Assembly (NCBI RefSeq): GCF_900660685.1
Contig: NZ_LR215041.1
Coordinates: 434,001 to 498,000 of the forward strand
Direction: 5' to 3'
DNA length: 64,000 nucleotides
Source: Mycoplasmopsis columbina
Lineage (GTDB): Bacteria; Bacillota_I; Bacilli_A; Mycoplasmatales; Metamycoplasmataceae
Shown: positions 1 through 8,917 of the stretch, in pieces
Numbering within the stretch: position 1 is the first letter of the stretch
Layout: each line of letters opens with the position of its first letter
Position numbers and translations under genes: made by a program
The notes under the pieces: model-generated
The model's input: only the letters and a program-made list of their open reading frames with translations
Told to the model about the DNA's origin: nothing
Database searches by the model: none

Positions 1-378
1 TCTGTTTATGCAGACAACGGTTTTTTTAGAGAAGCAATGTTAGGCAAAAATGAACAAATTGCTTTACCAGATCAATCATTAAATGAGGAAATTAAAAATA
101 AAGCGAAAGAATTAAACATTCCTTTAACTATCGGTAGAATTCATTCAAGTGATATTTTCTATTCAAATATTCCACTTGAAGAAAGAATTAAAAAATCACA
201 AGCTATCGCTGTTGAAATGGAATCTTTTGCATTATTTACCAATGCAGAAGCCTTAGGTAAAAAAGCAGCTTGTTTATTAACGGTTAGTGACAATATAATT
301 ACCCATGAAGAAACATCTCCTGAAGAGAGACAAAAAGCTTTCACCAACATGATGAAAATAGCTTTATCATTAGCATAA
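1..378 (+). CDS. deoD: purine-nucleoside phosphorylase, DeoD type (3' part)
   Basis: The gene is cut by the window edge, so only about the last 125 residues are present; the frame is open from base 1. It would cleave purine (deoxy)ribonucleosides by phosphorolysis, giving free base and (deoxy)ribose-1-phosphate. The family signature for substrate binding is visible as VEMESFALF, followed by the SDN segment that carries the base-contacting Asp in DeoD enzymes (LLTVSDNI). The stop is followed 9 nt later by the start of pdp, and deoC follows, so this is the first visible gene of a deoxynucleoside-salvage operon. Cytosolic enzyme; the hexameric state is inferred from the family. Confidence 0.93.
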   Translation, partial: SVYADNGFFREAMLGKNEQIALPDQSLNEEIKNKAKELNIPLTIGRIHSSDIFYSNIPLEERIKKSQAIAVEMESFALFTNAEALGKKAACLLTVSDNIITHEETSPEERQKAFTNMMKIALSLA

Positions 379-387
379 AAGGAAAAA

Positions 388-1689
388 ATGCGTGCAGTTG
401 ATTTAATAGAAAAAAAACGTTTTAATCAAAGTTTAACTAAAGAAGAAATTGATTTTTTTATTACTAACTATGTCAAAGGTTTAATTCCAGATTACCAAAT
501 GTCAGCCTTTTTGATGGCAGTTGTTTTTAATGGAATGAAAAATGACGAATTAGCCTATTTTACTAAGGTAATGATGCACTCAGGTAAAACTATTGATCTT
601 AGCGCAATTGATGGTATTAAAGTTGATAAACATTCTACAGGTGGAGTTGGAGATAAAACTACTTTAGCTGTTGCGCCAATTTTAGCTGCTTTAGATGTTC
701 CTGTTGCAAAAATGTCTGGCAGAGGTTTAGGACATACAGGTGGTACTATTGACAAACTTGAGTCAATTACTGGATTTAGTGTTGAATTAAGTGAAGAAGA
801 TTTTATTAAACAAGTCAAAGAACACAAAATTGCAGTTATGGGACAAAGTAATGAATTAGTTCCTGCTGATAAATTACTTTATGCTCTTAGAGATGTTACA
901 GGAACTGTCCAATCAATTCATTTAATTGCTTCAAGTATAATGTCGAAAAAATTAGCAACAGGTGCTGATGCAATTCTTTTAGATGTTAAATGTGGAAATG
1001 GTGCGTTCATGAAAAATCTAGAAGAAGCTAAAGAATTAGCTACTGCGATGATTAATATAGGTAAAGAATTAAATGTTGATGTAAGAGCTGAAATTACAAA
1101 CATGAATCGCCCTATTGGTAGAGAAATTGGTAATAAGAACGAAGTTTTAGAAGCTTTAAGGACTTTAGAAAACAATGGACCTGAAGATTTCAAAGAATTA
1201 GTTTATTCTTCATGTGCAACAATTATGCTACAAGCTAAAAAAGCTCAAACATATGAAGAAGCTCTAGTGAAAGTTGATGAAGTAGTTAAAAACGGTAAAG
1301 CAAAAGCCAAATTTAAAGAATTTATTGAATTACAAGGCGGAAATTTTGCTGAACTTGAAAAAAATGATTTTTGAAATCCAAAATATAAACTTGAAATTAA
1401 ATACGATGGCGATAAAAGTGCTTATCTAGATGTTTTTGATTCACTTACTTTTGGTAAAGTCGCAATGAAATTAGGCGCCGGAAGAGCAACAAAACAAGAT
1501 GTAATTGATTTTGAAGCTGGTATTACGTTAAACAAAAAAACAAATGAACTTGTACAACCTGGTGAAACTATGTTTACTTTATTTTCATCAAAAGAAATAG
1601 ATCCTTCATTAGTTGAAGAATTAAAACAGGCTTACAAATTTAATAATCAACCAGTTGAAAATAAAATAATTTTAGCTAAATTAGCATAA
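388..1689 (+). CDS. pdp: pyrimidine-nucleoside phosphorylase
   Basis: 433 aa once the TGA at 1372-1374 is read as Trp. It belongs to the thymidine/pyrimidine phosphorylase family, which phosphorolyses thymidine, deoxyuridine and uridine. The phosphate and substrate loop signature is clear: [13 protein letters not shown] near residues 85-97, followed by the [17 protein letters not shown] segment typical of the family. The C-terminal domain, with [14 protein letters not shown] near the end, is intact and the length is normal. Start ATG at 388 lies 9 nt after deoD, behind an AAAGGAAA ribosome site. It lies between deoD and deoC, whose product uses the deoxyribose-5-phosphate formed downstream. 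I see no phosphopentomutase gene here; it must lie elsewhere. Confidence 0.95.
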
Positions 1690-1697
1690 GGAGAAAA

Positions 1698-2366
1698 ATG
1701 CAGAATTACAATAGAATGATAGATCACACTTACTTAAAGCCCGAAGCAACACAAAAAGAAATTGATAAATTATTGAATGAGGCACTTAAATACAACTTTA
1801 AAACTGTTTGTCTAAATAGTTCATGAATTAAGTATGCTAAAGAAAAACTTGCTAATAGCCAAGTGGGAATTACAACTGTTGTTGTTTTTCCACTTGGAGC
1901 ATCAATTTCAGCAGTTAAAGCTTTTGAAGCAAGTGAAGCAATCAAATTAGGTGCTGATGAAATTGATATGGTTATTAATATTGGTAAATTAAAAGAGAAA
2001 GATTATGAATATGTTCTAAACGATATTAAAGAAGTAAAAAAAGCATGCGGTAATCATATTCTAAAAGTTATTGTGGAATGTGCTTTATTAACTAAAGAAG
2101 AATTAGAAAAAGTAACAGAAATTGTAGTTAATTCAGGTGCAGAATTCATTAAAACATCAACTGGTTTTTCAACTCGTGGAGCAATTTTAGAAGATATTCA
2201 AACTATGAAAAAAATTACTCAGGACAAAATTTCAATTAAAGCAGCAGGTGGAATTTCAACTTTAAATGATTTGATACAAATGTATCAAGCTGGTGCTACA
2301 AGATTTGGAACATCAAGATCAGTTTCAATTTTAGAAAATCTAGAAAGTGATAAAAATTCTTATTAA
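1698..2366 (+). CDS. deoC: deoxyribose-phosphate aldolase
   Basis: 222 aa, usual length. A class I aldolase that splits 2-deoxyribose-5-phosphate into glyceraldehyde-3-phosphate and acetaldehyde, feeding nucleoside sugars into glycolysis. Visible family landmarks are [22 protein letters not shown] (with the nearby Schiff-base region), IKTSTGFST (catalytic Lys in IKTS) and IKAAGGI (second active-site Lys). It starts at ATG 1698 after AAGGAGAAA, 8 nt after the pdp stop, and closes the operon: a strong terminator follows 12 nt after its stop. One in-frame TGA-Trp occurs early (NSSW). Confidence 0.95.
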
Positions 2367-2378
2367 TTAATATTATTA

Positions 2379-2408
2379 AATACTCACTTGGGTGTGAGTA
2401 TTTTTTTT
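2379..2408 (+). terminator. Rho-independent terminator after deoC
   Basis: A 9-bp perfect stem (AATACTCAC / GTGAGTATT) with a 6-nt loop, followed by a run of eight T. It separates the deo operon from the methyltransferase locus. Confidence 0.9.
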
Positions 2409-2434
2409 ATTTAACGCGTTAAAATAAACTAATT

Positions 2435-3638
2435 ATGAAAAAGACAATAAATTTTTTTGAGATGTTTGCGGGTATTGGGGCCCAGCACAAAGCTTTTAAA
2501 AATCTAGAAAATAAATTAAAGATTAAAACCAACTCATTAGGAACTTGTGATTTTTATATCGATGCAATTGTTGCATATATGCTTATGCATCACGGAACTT
2601 TGGAAAGAGAAACTGAATTTTCTGTAGAACAAATGATTTCTTTGTTAAATAAACAAAATTTTTCCTCTAATTCTAAAAATGTTATATCAAAAAATTATTT
2701 CAAAAGAATGCATGAAAATAAATTAAGAAAAATTTTTCCTTATCTTTTTGCTTACGTAAACAATGATTATTTTTACCAAAAATATTCTTTGAAAAATAAA
2801 TTGAGAGAGAGAGAGAGAGAGAGCAAGCGGAACAGATATACGTAAATATTCTCGCCTGCCTAAACAATTAGATGTTTTAACCTATTCATTTCCTTGTCAA
2901 GATTTAAGCCAGCAAGGAAAACAAAAAGGAATAACAAAACACACAAGATCAGGTTTACTTTATGAAATTGAAAGAATTTTAAATGTAAATTTAGATAGAT
3001 TACCGAAAGTATTAATTCTTGAAAATGTAAAAGCCCTCGCTAACAATAAATTCATTAATGATTTTCAATCATGAATTGAAACATTAAATAAATTAGGTTA
3101 TAAATCAGCATGAAAAATAATAAATTCTCGTAACTATGGATCATCACAAAATCGTGAAAGAGTTTTCATGGTTTCTATTTTGGGTGATAAAACATTTGAA
3201 TTTCCCCAGCAAAATAAAACAGACAAAAAATTAACTGAAATTATTAATTTGAATTATGAACATAAAGATTTAAATTATTTATTAAAGAAATATAGTTTTA
3301 AACCATTTTATGAAACTAAAAATGGAATCAAAAAATCAAAATTAGAAAATTATTCTTCTTTCAATAGTGAAGCGTATATTTATAAAATAGATGGTTATGG
3401 GCCAACTTTAACTGCTAGCGGAGCCAATTCTCGATTAAAATTTTTTCATAATAATAATTTATTTGCAATGAATGCTATTGAGAGTTATCTCTACATGGGA
3501 TTTGACTTAAATGATGCAAAAATAGTTAAAGAAAGCAAATTAATAACTGAAAGTAAAATGATTTTTACGGCAGGTAATTCAATTAGTGTTGAAGTATTGG
3601 AAGCAATTTTTGAAAAGTTAATTAGAGAATATATTTAA
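2435..3638 (+). CDS. C5-cytosine DNA methyltransferase, M.SssI/M.MpeI-like, frameshifted at a (GA)10 tract (phase OFF)
   Basis: As read, translation from ATG 2435 gives a 136-residue product that stops at 2845. A second frame, open from the tract to 3638, carries the rest of the enzyme. The N-terminal part has the AdoMet motif I (FAGIGAQHKAF). The other frame has motif IV with the catalytic Cys (SFPCQDLSQQG), motif VI (ENV), motif VIII (GSSQNRERVF), the target-recognition end and motif IX (GPTLTASGANSR), and motif X (GNSISVEVLEAI). From memory these match the mollicute CpG enzymes M.SssI and M.MpeI, including the segment before motif IX. The full length when in frame (about 400 aa) also fits. 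The two frames join if the tract has 8, 11 or 14 GA units. The ON target being CpG is an inference from the similarity. Confidence 0.88.
2803..2823. repeat. (GA)10 dinucleotide tract, slippage site of the methyltransferase gene
   Basis: Ten uninterrupted GA units plus a trailing G lie inside the coding region, about 123 codons after the start. The upstream frame and the catalytic downstream frame are offset, so that gain of one unit or loss of two restores a full-length enzyme. This is the classic form of a coding-region phase-variation tract. Confidence 0.93.
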
Positions 3639-3640
3639 AA

Positions 3641-4840
3641 ATGAAATTCAATGTAGATCTTTTTGAAAATTTGCAAAAATTTAATTTCCAACTTCATTCC
3701 AAAGTAAATTCAAAAAATGTTTTCAAAGCTAATTTAACTTGTTACTTTTCACAATTTGGATCACTGTTGTACTGAAATATAGAATTATTAGAAAATACAA
3801 CTCTTGATTTATGTTCTACTCCAAATTGATTTAAAAATAAAAACCACAACTTTGAACAAAGAAATATTTTTTTACAACTGCTAAACTATAAACAAATACC
3901 AAGAAAAACAAGATCATCTAAAGAGAATATTGTGTTAAATTCAAATGAACTAAAAATTTTAAATAAATGATTTAAAGAGGAATATTTTGGGAGTATTAAA
4001 AATATTGGTGCTTTATTAAAAGGCAATAATCCAGCAGGTTCTTATCATCAACCATTTAGTTCTGAAATCAAAACTAATATTAAAAAAATTGAAAATAATT
4101 TAATTATGTTTATAGATATTTTAAACACATCATTGACCAAAGAAATTAAAAAAATGGTAAATACAAAACAATTAAATTTAGATAATTATTTAAGTGAAAA
4201 ACCAATGGAATTTGAAGAATTTATTAATTCCTTAGATGATAACTCTGCAATTAAAGCAACTTTTGAATTTGTTGAAAGTGAAAAAGTTTTATCCTTAAAA
4301 AATACAATTGAAAGAAAAAAATTTAATGAACTTAAAAAACTTATTAAAAGTAAAATAGATAATTTTTCTCAAATTGAGGAATATGTTGCTAATGAATGTA
4401 CCAAGGCAAGAAGCAAATTGAAAAAAATAGTGCAAATTTTTCAATGAGAAAAATTTATGAAAACTGAAAATGCACATATTTATCCTGTTTATTTAATTAA
4501 AAGAGAGACTTTGGATTTTTTAAAGAATGAATATTTAAAAAATCAAAGTGATTTTTTTAGAGAGAAATTAAATTTTTTAATAAAAAAACTTAATTTAAAT
4601 AATAAACTAAGCGAAATTTATGATATTAATAATTTTTTAAATTTACCTCCAAATTTGCACAAACTTTATGACACCAAAAAATTCTTTTGAGACTATAAAA
4701 AAGGTGAATTAACATTTATTAATAATCAAATTTCAAATTCAGATAAAACTCTTTTGCTTCAACATGCAAAAGTTATTGATAATTTGAATGATAAAATGCA
4801 AAAATATTTAAAAAAATATCAAGATTTTTTAAAATTTTAA
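3641..4840 (+). CDS. unrecognised protein coupled to the methyltransferase; candidate restriction endonuclease
   Basis: 399 aa with several in-frame TGA-Trp codons, read from ATG 3641, only 2 nt after the methyltransferase stop. There is no strong ribosome site (only AGAGAA), which suggests translational coupling to the gene before it. The protein is Lys/Asn-rich and mostly helical by eye, with no signal peptide or membrane segment. I do not recognise a nuclease motif with certainty. Its position directly behind a type II-like methyltransferase makes a restriction partner the obvious guess; an orphan accessory protein is equally possible. It ends in a bidirectional terminator, so the two genes form one transcription unit. 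Confidence 0.75.
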
Positions 4841-4843
4841 AAT

Positions 4844-4874
4844 AAAAACATCTTCGTGTTTAAAAGATGTTTTT
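4844..4874. terminator. bidirectional terminator between the methyltransferase locus and plsY
   Basis: An 11-bp stem (AAAAACATCTT / AAGATGTTTTT) with T-runs on both strands, lying between convergent genes. Its right arm touches the plsY stop codon. Confidence 0.87.
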
Positions 4875-5586
4875 ATTTCTTTTTACCTAAAGGTTTTTCA
4901 GTTTTATTAAGTAATCTTTTAATGTTTGAATGGTGCATGCTAATTACCAAAATTGCACTAAGTAAAATGATAATTGGAGTTACATATCAGTAAGGCGATA
5001 AAGTTGTTAATGAATTATTCAAAATAACAAAATTTAATCATGAACCCAAGCTTCCTTGTATCATTCAAGGAATAAAGGCAAAAGGAACCACAACAGCAGC
5101 TGTTGAAATAGAAGCTAGAGAAACAATTCTTTTAACTAAAACGACTATAAAAAAGACACTAACACCAATTATAAATAAAATTAAATTTGTTCCTAATAAT
5201 AAACCTGTTGAACAAGCGATACCTTTTCCACCTTTAAATTTAAATCAACATGGAAAAATGTGTCCAACAATAGTTCCGAATCCAATAACTTGCGGTGAAA
5301 TGTAGTATTTTAAGCCTAACTGAATCAAAGGACCATTCATAAGTGCAGCTAAAATAATTACCGCTAAAAAGGTTTTAAGAAAATCAATAACAAAAACAAT
5401 TAAAGCCGTATTAATACCAAAAGTTCTTAATGTATTTGTTGCTCCAGCATTTTTACTGTGATATTTTCTTACGTCATCACCTTTAAAAAAGCGACTTATG
5501 ATAATTGAAGTATTAAGCGAACCTATGAAAAAATATCCTAAGAAGAAGAATGCTAAATTTAGTAATATTGCATAAAAAATTGTCAT
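4873..5586 (-). CDS. plsY: glycerol-3-phosphate acyltransferase PlsY
   Basis: 237 aa integral membrane enzyme that acylates glycerol-3-phosphate using acyl-phosphate, the first step of phospholipid synthesis. Motif 1 is visible as GSLNTSIIISR with KYHSKNAGATNTLR, and motif 2 as GHIFPCWFKFKGGKG (W from TGA). About six to seven hydrophobic segments are present. The C-terminal extension is slightly longer than in typical PlsY proteins. Start ATG 5586 lies 2 nt after the pncB stop, so the two are co-transcribed, with pncB first. Confidence 0.93.
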
Positions 5587-5588
5587 TT

Positions 5589-6596
5589 TTATCCCTTATA
5601 AAGAATTAATTTGTTATTTGGTCTATAACCACGACCTTCTTTAGCTTGTTCTTTACCATTGAGCATAGTTGCATCTGCAGAAAATGAGCAAATTAATTTA
5701 AAAATGCTTTGTCCTACTCCATAAAAATCTACCGGAGTTTTAGTTTCTTCAAATTTAGAAATTTTTTCGTTATTAAAACCTGAAGATACAACAATTTTAA
5801 CATTCTTAGCACCCATTGAATCTAAAGCTTTACGAAGATTTTTTATTTGTTGTGGATTAACACCATAATATTCTGAGGAATCTTCTAAGTTATCAAACAT
5901 ATGATCCTTCATGTTTTTTGAAGTATCAATTCTAACACCTCACATTTTTTCACCCAAGACTTCATATGCTTCTTGCGCTTGTTTTATTACATTATTGTGA
6001 TAATCAATAAGAGCAATAATTTTATCTTCTGGAAAAACTTTAAGATATGCTAGCATGGCTTGTTTTAAATCTCCATCAAAATTTTGAATTAAAGCATGTG
6101 GAATTGATCCAAATGGACTTATGTTTTTAGTTGTATTTTGTGCTAAAGTTGAAACAATTTCAACTCCACCTAATTTAACAGCTTGTCCATCTCTTTCTTG
6201 CATTAGATAATGATCCATACGATCGCCCATAAAAATAACTGGTTTACCTTTTGCGGCTTGTACGCAACGATATGCATTAGTTGCAAGTGAAGTAAAACGT
6301 GCTAAAATTCCATCAATCATGCCTTCAAATTTACCGAAATCTTGATATCTACCTTCTAGTTCTAAAACAACTTCTAAAGCGCTTATTTTACTTCCTTCCG
6401 GTAAATATTTAATTGAATATTTTGACAAGTCTGTATGATTTTTTAAAAGTTCCAAAACTTCGTTCATTCCACCTAAAATGGCTTCATCTTGTCTTTGGAA
6501 AAATTGCAATTTTATTATGTTGTTTGGATTAATTGTTTCAATAATTTTGCTTGTTTTATGAAAATATGAAGCAATGTATTTATCTAAATTATTCAT
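5589..6596 (-). CDS. pncB: nicotinate phosphoribosyltransferase
   Basis: 335 aa, joined across a TGA-Trp at 5938-5940. It converts nicotinate and PRPP to nicotinate mononucleotide for NAD salvage. Family features visible are the N-terminal FFQRQDEAILGGMNE segment, GSIPHALI (His of the phosphorylated-His region in the family), LIDYHNN (near the usual LVDTYD position), and a C-terminal SSGFNNEKI ... DFYGVGQSI block that binds the phosphates. It is shorter than the E. coli enzyme, which is normal for mollicutes. First gene of a two-gene unit with plsY. Confidence 0.9.
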
Positions 6597-6701
6597 TTTT
6601 GCACCTATAAATCATTAATTATCGTTTGTAAATAAATTTTATTGTTTTAATATTTTATATTAAAAACACTTTTTTATAGTTAAAAAAGCGACAGTAAAAA
6701 T

Positions 6702-6747
6702 AAAAAAGGCAATTGTCTTGCTCTTTTAAAGAGTTTGCACAATTGCT
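6702..6747 (-). terminator. terminator of the three-gene small membrane protein operon
   Basis: On the minus strand an 8-bp outer stem (GCAATTGT / ACAATTGC) and a 6-bp inner stem (CTCTTT / AAAGAG) are followed by a T-run. The hairpin overlaps the last codons of the preceding gene. Confidence 0.78.
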
Positions 6748-7097
6748 TCAATATCTTCTGAACTTAATTCATTTTTATCTTTTAAGGTCTCTAATATTTC
6801 TTGATTTTTATCAATATTTTGACTTATCTGACTACTTTTATCAGTAATATTTAAAAACGTTTTTACAGAAATAATAAAAGTTATAACTGTTGAAATAATT
6901 GCAATAACCACAAAAAAGATCATTGTTTCTTTTGCATATGTATTAAATCGTATTGAGTAAAGATTCAAAATAATAATTGCCGCAGAAATAAAAATGTTGA
7001 TTAAACTAAGTGCAATGAAAAAGTAACGGCCTCTTTTATATTTAAAATTAACTTTTTTTTCTAATTTGTTAATTTTATCAACTACATTTTGTTTCAT
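6726..7097 (-). CDS. small two-TM membrane protein (third of a trio)
   Basis: 123 aa. A basic amphipathic N-terminus (KLEKKVNFKYKRGR) is followed by two hydrophobic helices at about residues 28-48 and 58-80. An acidic, helical cytoplasmic tail ends in DKNELSSEDIEAIVQTL. Start ATG 7097 lies 1 nt after the previous stop, with an AAAGGAGAA ribosome site inside the end of that gene. The build resembles mollicute DUF4231-like proteins or SLATT 2-TM proteins, but no diagnostic motif can be named. Last gene of a three-gene operon of similar proteins. Confidence 0.8.
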   Translation of the reverse strand: MKQNVVDKINKLEKKVNFKYKRGRYFFIALSLINIFISAAIIILNLYSIRFNTYAKETMIFFVVIAIISTVITFIISVKTFLNITDKSSQISQNIDKNQEILETLKDKNELSSEDIEAIVQTL

Positions 7098-7098
7098 T

Positions 7099-7593
7099 CT
7101 ATTCTCCTTTTAATGAATTCATTTGCAATTCAATTAAATGTTCTTGTCTAAAACGATCAACATTTAAGAACAATAAAATTCTTTTATAAAAAATGTGTAA
7201 TTGAATATTCTTGTCTAAATCTTTGTAATGTCCTTGTTTATTCAAAAACACAATTTTTTCAAATTTTAATTTATTCAATTGGGCGATTTTTTCTTGATAT
7301 TTAGTATTTACAACAAAGAAAGATAAAATTCCAGTAATTAAAGCAGTTAAAGAGTTAACAACTGTGATTGTGATAATGTAATTAGTACTTTCATTTAATC
7401 AAGTTTTATAAGGATTAGGATCCAATTGCGTAGAATTACCTGCTAAAAAAATTGTGGCAATAACACCTGTAAATAAAGTTAATAAGAGAATAATGACATT
7501 AAATGTGTAATACAAAATTCCATAAATAATTATTTGATTTTTGATCTTTTTAACGCTTTGTTCATAAAATTCTTCAATTGATTTTAACTTCAT
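7099..7593 (-). CDS. small two-TM membrane protein (second of a trio), DUF4231/SLATT-like build
   Basis: 164 aa, read through one TGA-Trp (YKTW). The N-terminal basic helix is followed by a hydrophobic helix near residues 24-48, an extracytoplasmic loop (NSTQLDPNPYKT), a second helix near 70-92, then a long charged helical tail (KLKFEKIVFLNKQGHYKD). The start overlaps the stop of the previous gene as TAATG. Function unknown; the architecture matches the proteins on both sides, so they may form one membrane complex. Confidence 0.8.
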
Positions 7594-8048
7594 TAGTTTC
7601 CTTTCTTTAATTGATCGATAATAATATCTTTAATAATAATTTTTTTCTTAGTTGTCGCTTTAGTCCATAAAAGATCAGCAAAATGTTCTAAGTCATCTTC
7701 ACTAATTAATTTACTTTTATACTTTGTTGTTAAATAATACAATGTGTTTTTAATTTTCTTATATTCTCTATAACGACTATTAGTTTTATAAATTTCTAAA
7801 AATATGTTTAAAAAGAAAGAACTAACCATGAAAAACACGAGAATAAAAATAATTACAAAAACACTGTCACTTTTGTTAGTTTCTCTAATTTTAAATAGAT
7901 AAGTTAGTGTATAAATTGCAATAGAAATAACTACAATGTTCAAAATAGTGATTAAAATACTTAAAATTCTTTCTCAAAAGTTGTAAAGTTTTAATTTTTT
8001 TTGATCTTTTTTAATTTTATTTTTTAAATTTTCAATAATAGATTCCAT
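7593..8048 (-). CDS. small two-TM membrane protein (first of a trio)
   Basis: 151 aa from ATG 8048; an internal TTG at 7943 is a much weaker start because it would remove the N-terminal helix. It reads through TGA-Trp at NFWER and has hydrophobic helices near residues 28-50 and 62-84. The soluble tail (EDDLEHFADLLWTKAT) is predicted helical. Promoter and start sit only 23 nt from the start of the divergent HAD gene, with no ribosome site visible. Family unassigned. Confidence 0.78.
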
Positions 8049-8071
8049 AAATATAATCTTATAATAAACTT
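8049..8071. promoter_or_regulatory. compact divergent promoter region
   Basis: Only 23 nt separate the two divergent start codons. They contain TATAAT at 8052-8057 and again at 8060-8065, plus TATAAG on the minus strand. A -10 at 8060-8065 would place transcription start at or next to the HAD ATG, so one or both messages are probably leaderless. Confidence 0.6.
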
Positions 8072-8887
8072 ATGAAAAAAAATTATAAAGCTTATTTTGT
8101 TGATCTAGATGGTACTTTTATTGATCAACATGAAAATGAACTCAGTCCAATTTCAGAACAAAATTTAGAAATTGCAAAAGAAATAAATAAAAATAAACAT
8201 TTCATTATTTCAACTGGAAGATCAAATTCAGCTTTTGTTATGAATTTAGCAAAAAAAATTAATTCTAAGTATGTAATTTGTCAAAACGGAGCAGTAATTG
8301 TTGATGTAAATAACAATGTTTTAAGATTTAACATAATTGAAAAGGATCTTACTTATCAACTAAAAGATTTCTTAGAAAGAAAAAATTTAAATTACACACT
8401 TAATGGTGATCCAGTTATTTATACTAATGATGAGAACAGTGTTAAATTAGATAGACCTTGAGCAAAAAAATTTACTAAAGCTCCTTATTCAAAAGTAAAT
8501 TTGGAACAAACTGTTAATCGCTTTTTAGCTTTTGGCTTACCTAGTGAAGATGCCACAAGACAATTAGCAAAAGAAATTGAAACAAAGTTTCCAGAACTAA
8601 GAACACATTTAGTTTCAATGGGTTTATCTTTAGAGATAACTAACAAGTTAAGTTCTAAAGGAGTGGGGAATAAATTTATTTGTGATCTATTACAAATTGA
8701 TGTCAAAGACGCAGTACACTTAGGTGATTCAGGCAATGATATTTGTGTTAAAGAAGAAAATTTTGATTTAGTAATTATGAATAATGCCATCAATTCTATC
8801 AAACCGTATGGTGATTTAATTGGAGAAGACTATCGAAATGGTGGTGTAGCTAAAACTATTAGCAAACTTGAAAAAAATGAATATTAA
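8072..8887 (+). CDS. HAD-IIB (Cof-type) phosphatase
   Basis: 271 aa across a TGA-Trp at 8459-8461. A haloacid-dehalogenase superfamily hydrolase of the Cof type, acting on small phosphorylated metabolites (sugar phosphates, nucleotides, FMN in characterised members). Motif I is VDLDGTFID with the nucleophile Asp, motif II ISTGRSN, and motif III/IV GDSGNDI. The cap lies between motifs II and III. It is monocistronic, with a strong terminator directly after the stop. The substrate cannot be told from sequence. Confidence 0.88.
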
Positions 8888-8890
8888 AAA

Positions 8891-8917
8891 AATGCAAGAA
8901 CATTTCTTGCATTTTTT
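8891..8917. terminator. bidirectional terminator between the HAD gene and lon
   Basis: A 10-bp perfect stem (AATGCAAGAA / TTCTTGCATT) with a 3-nt loop, a T-run on the plus strand and a T-run on the minus strand. Confidence 0.9.

Noticed and set aside
388-1689. Apparent premature stops in pdp and in most other long genes
   Set aside because: All are TGA and align with Trp in family members; this is the mollicute code, not gene decay.
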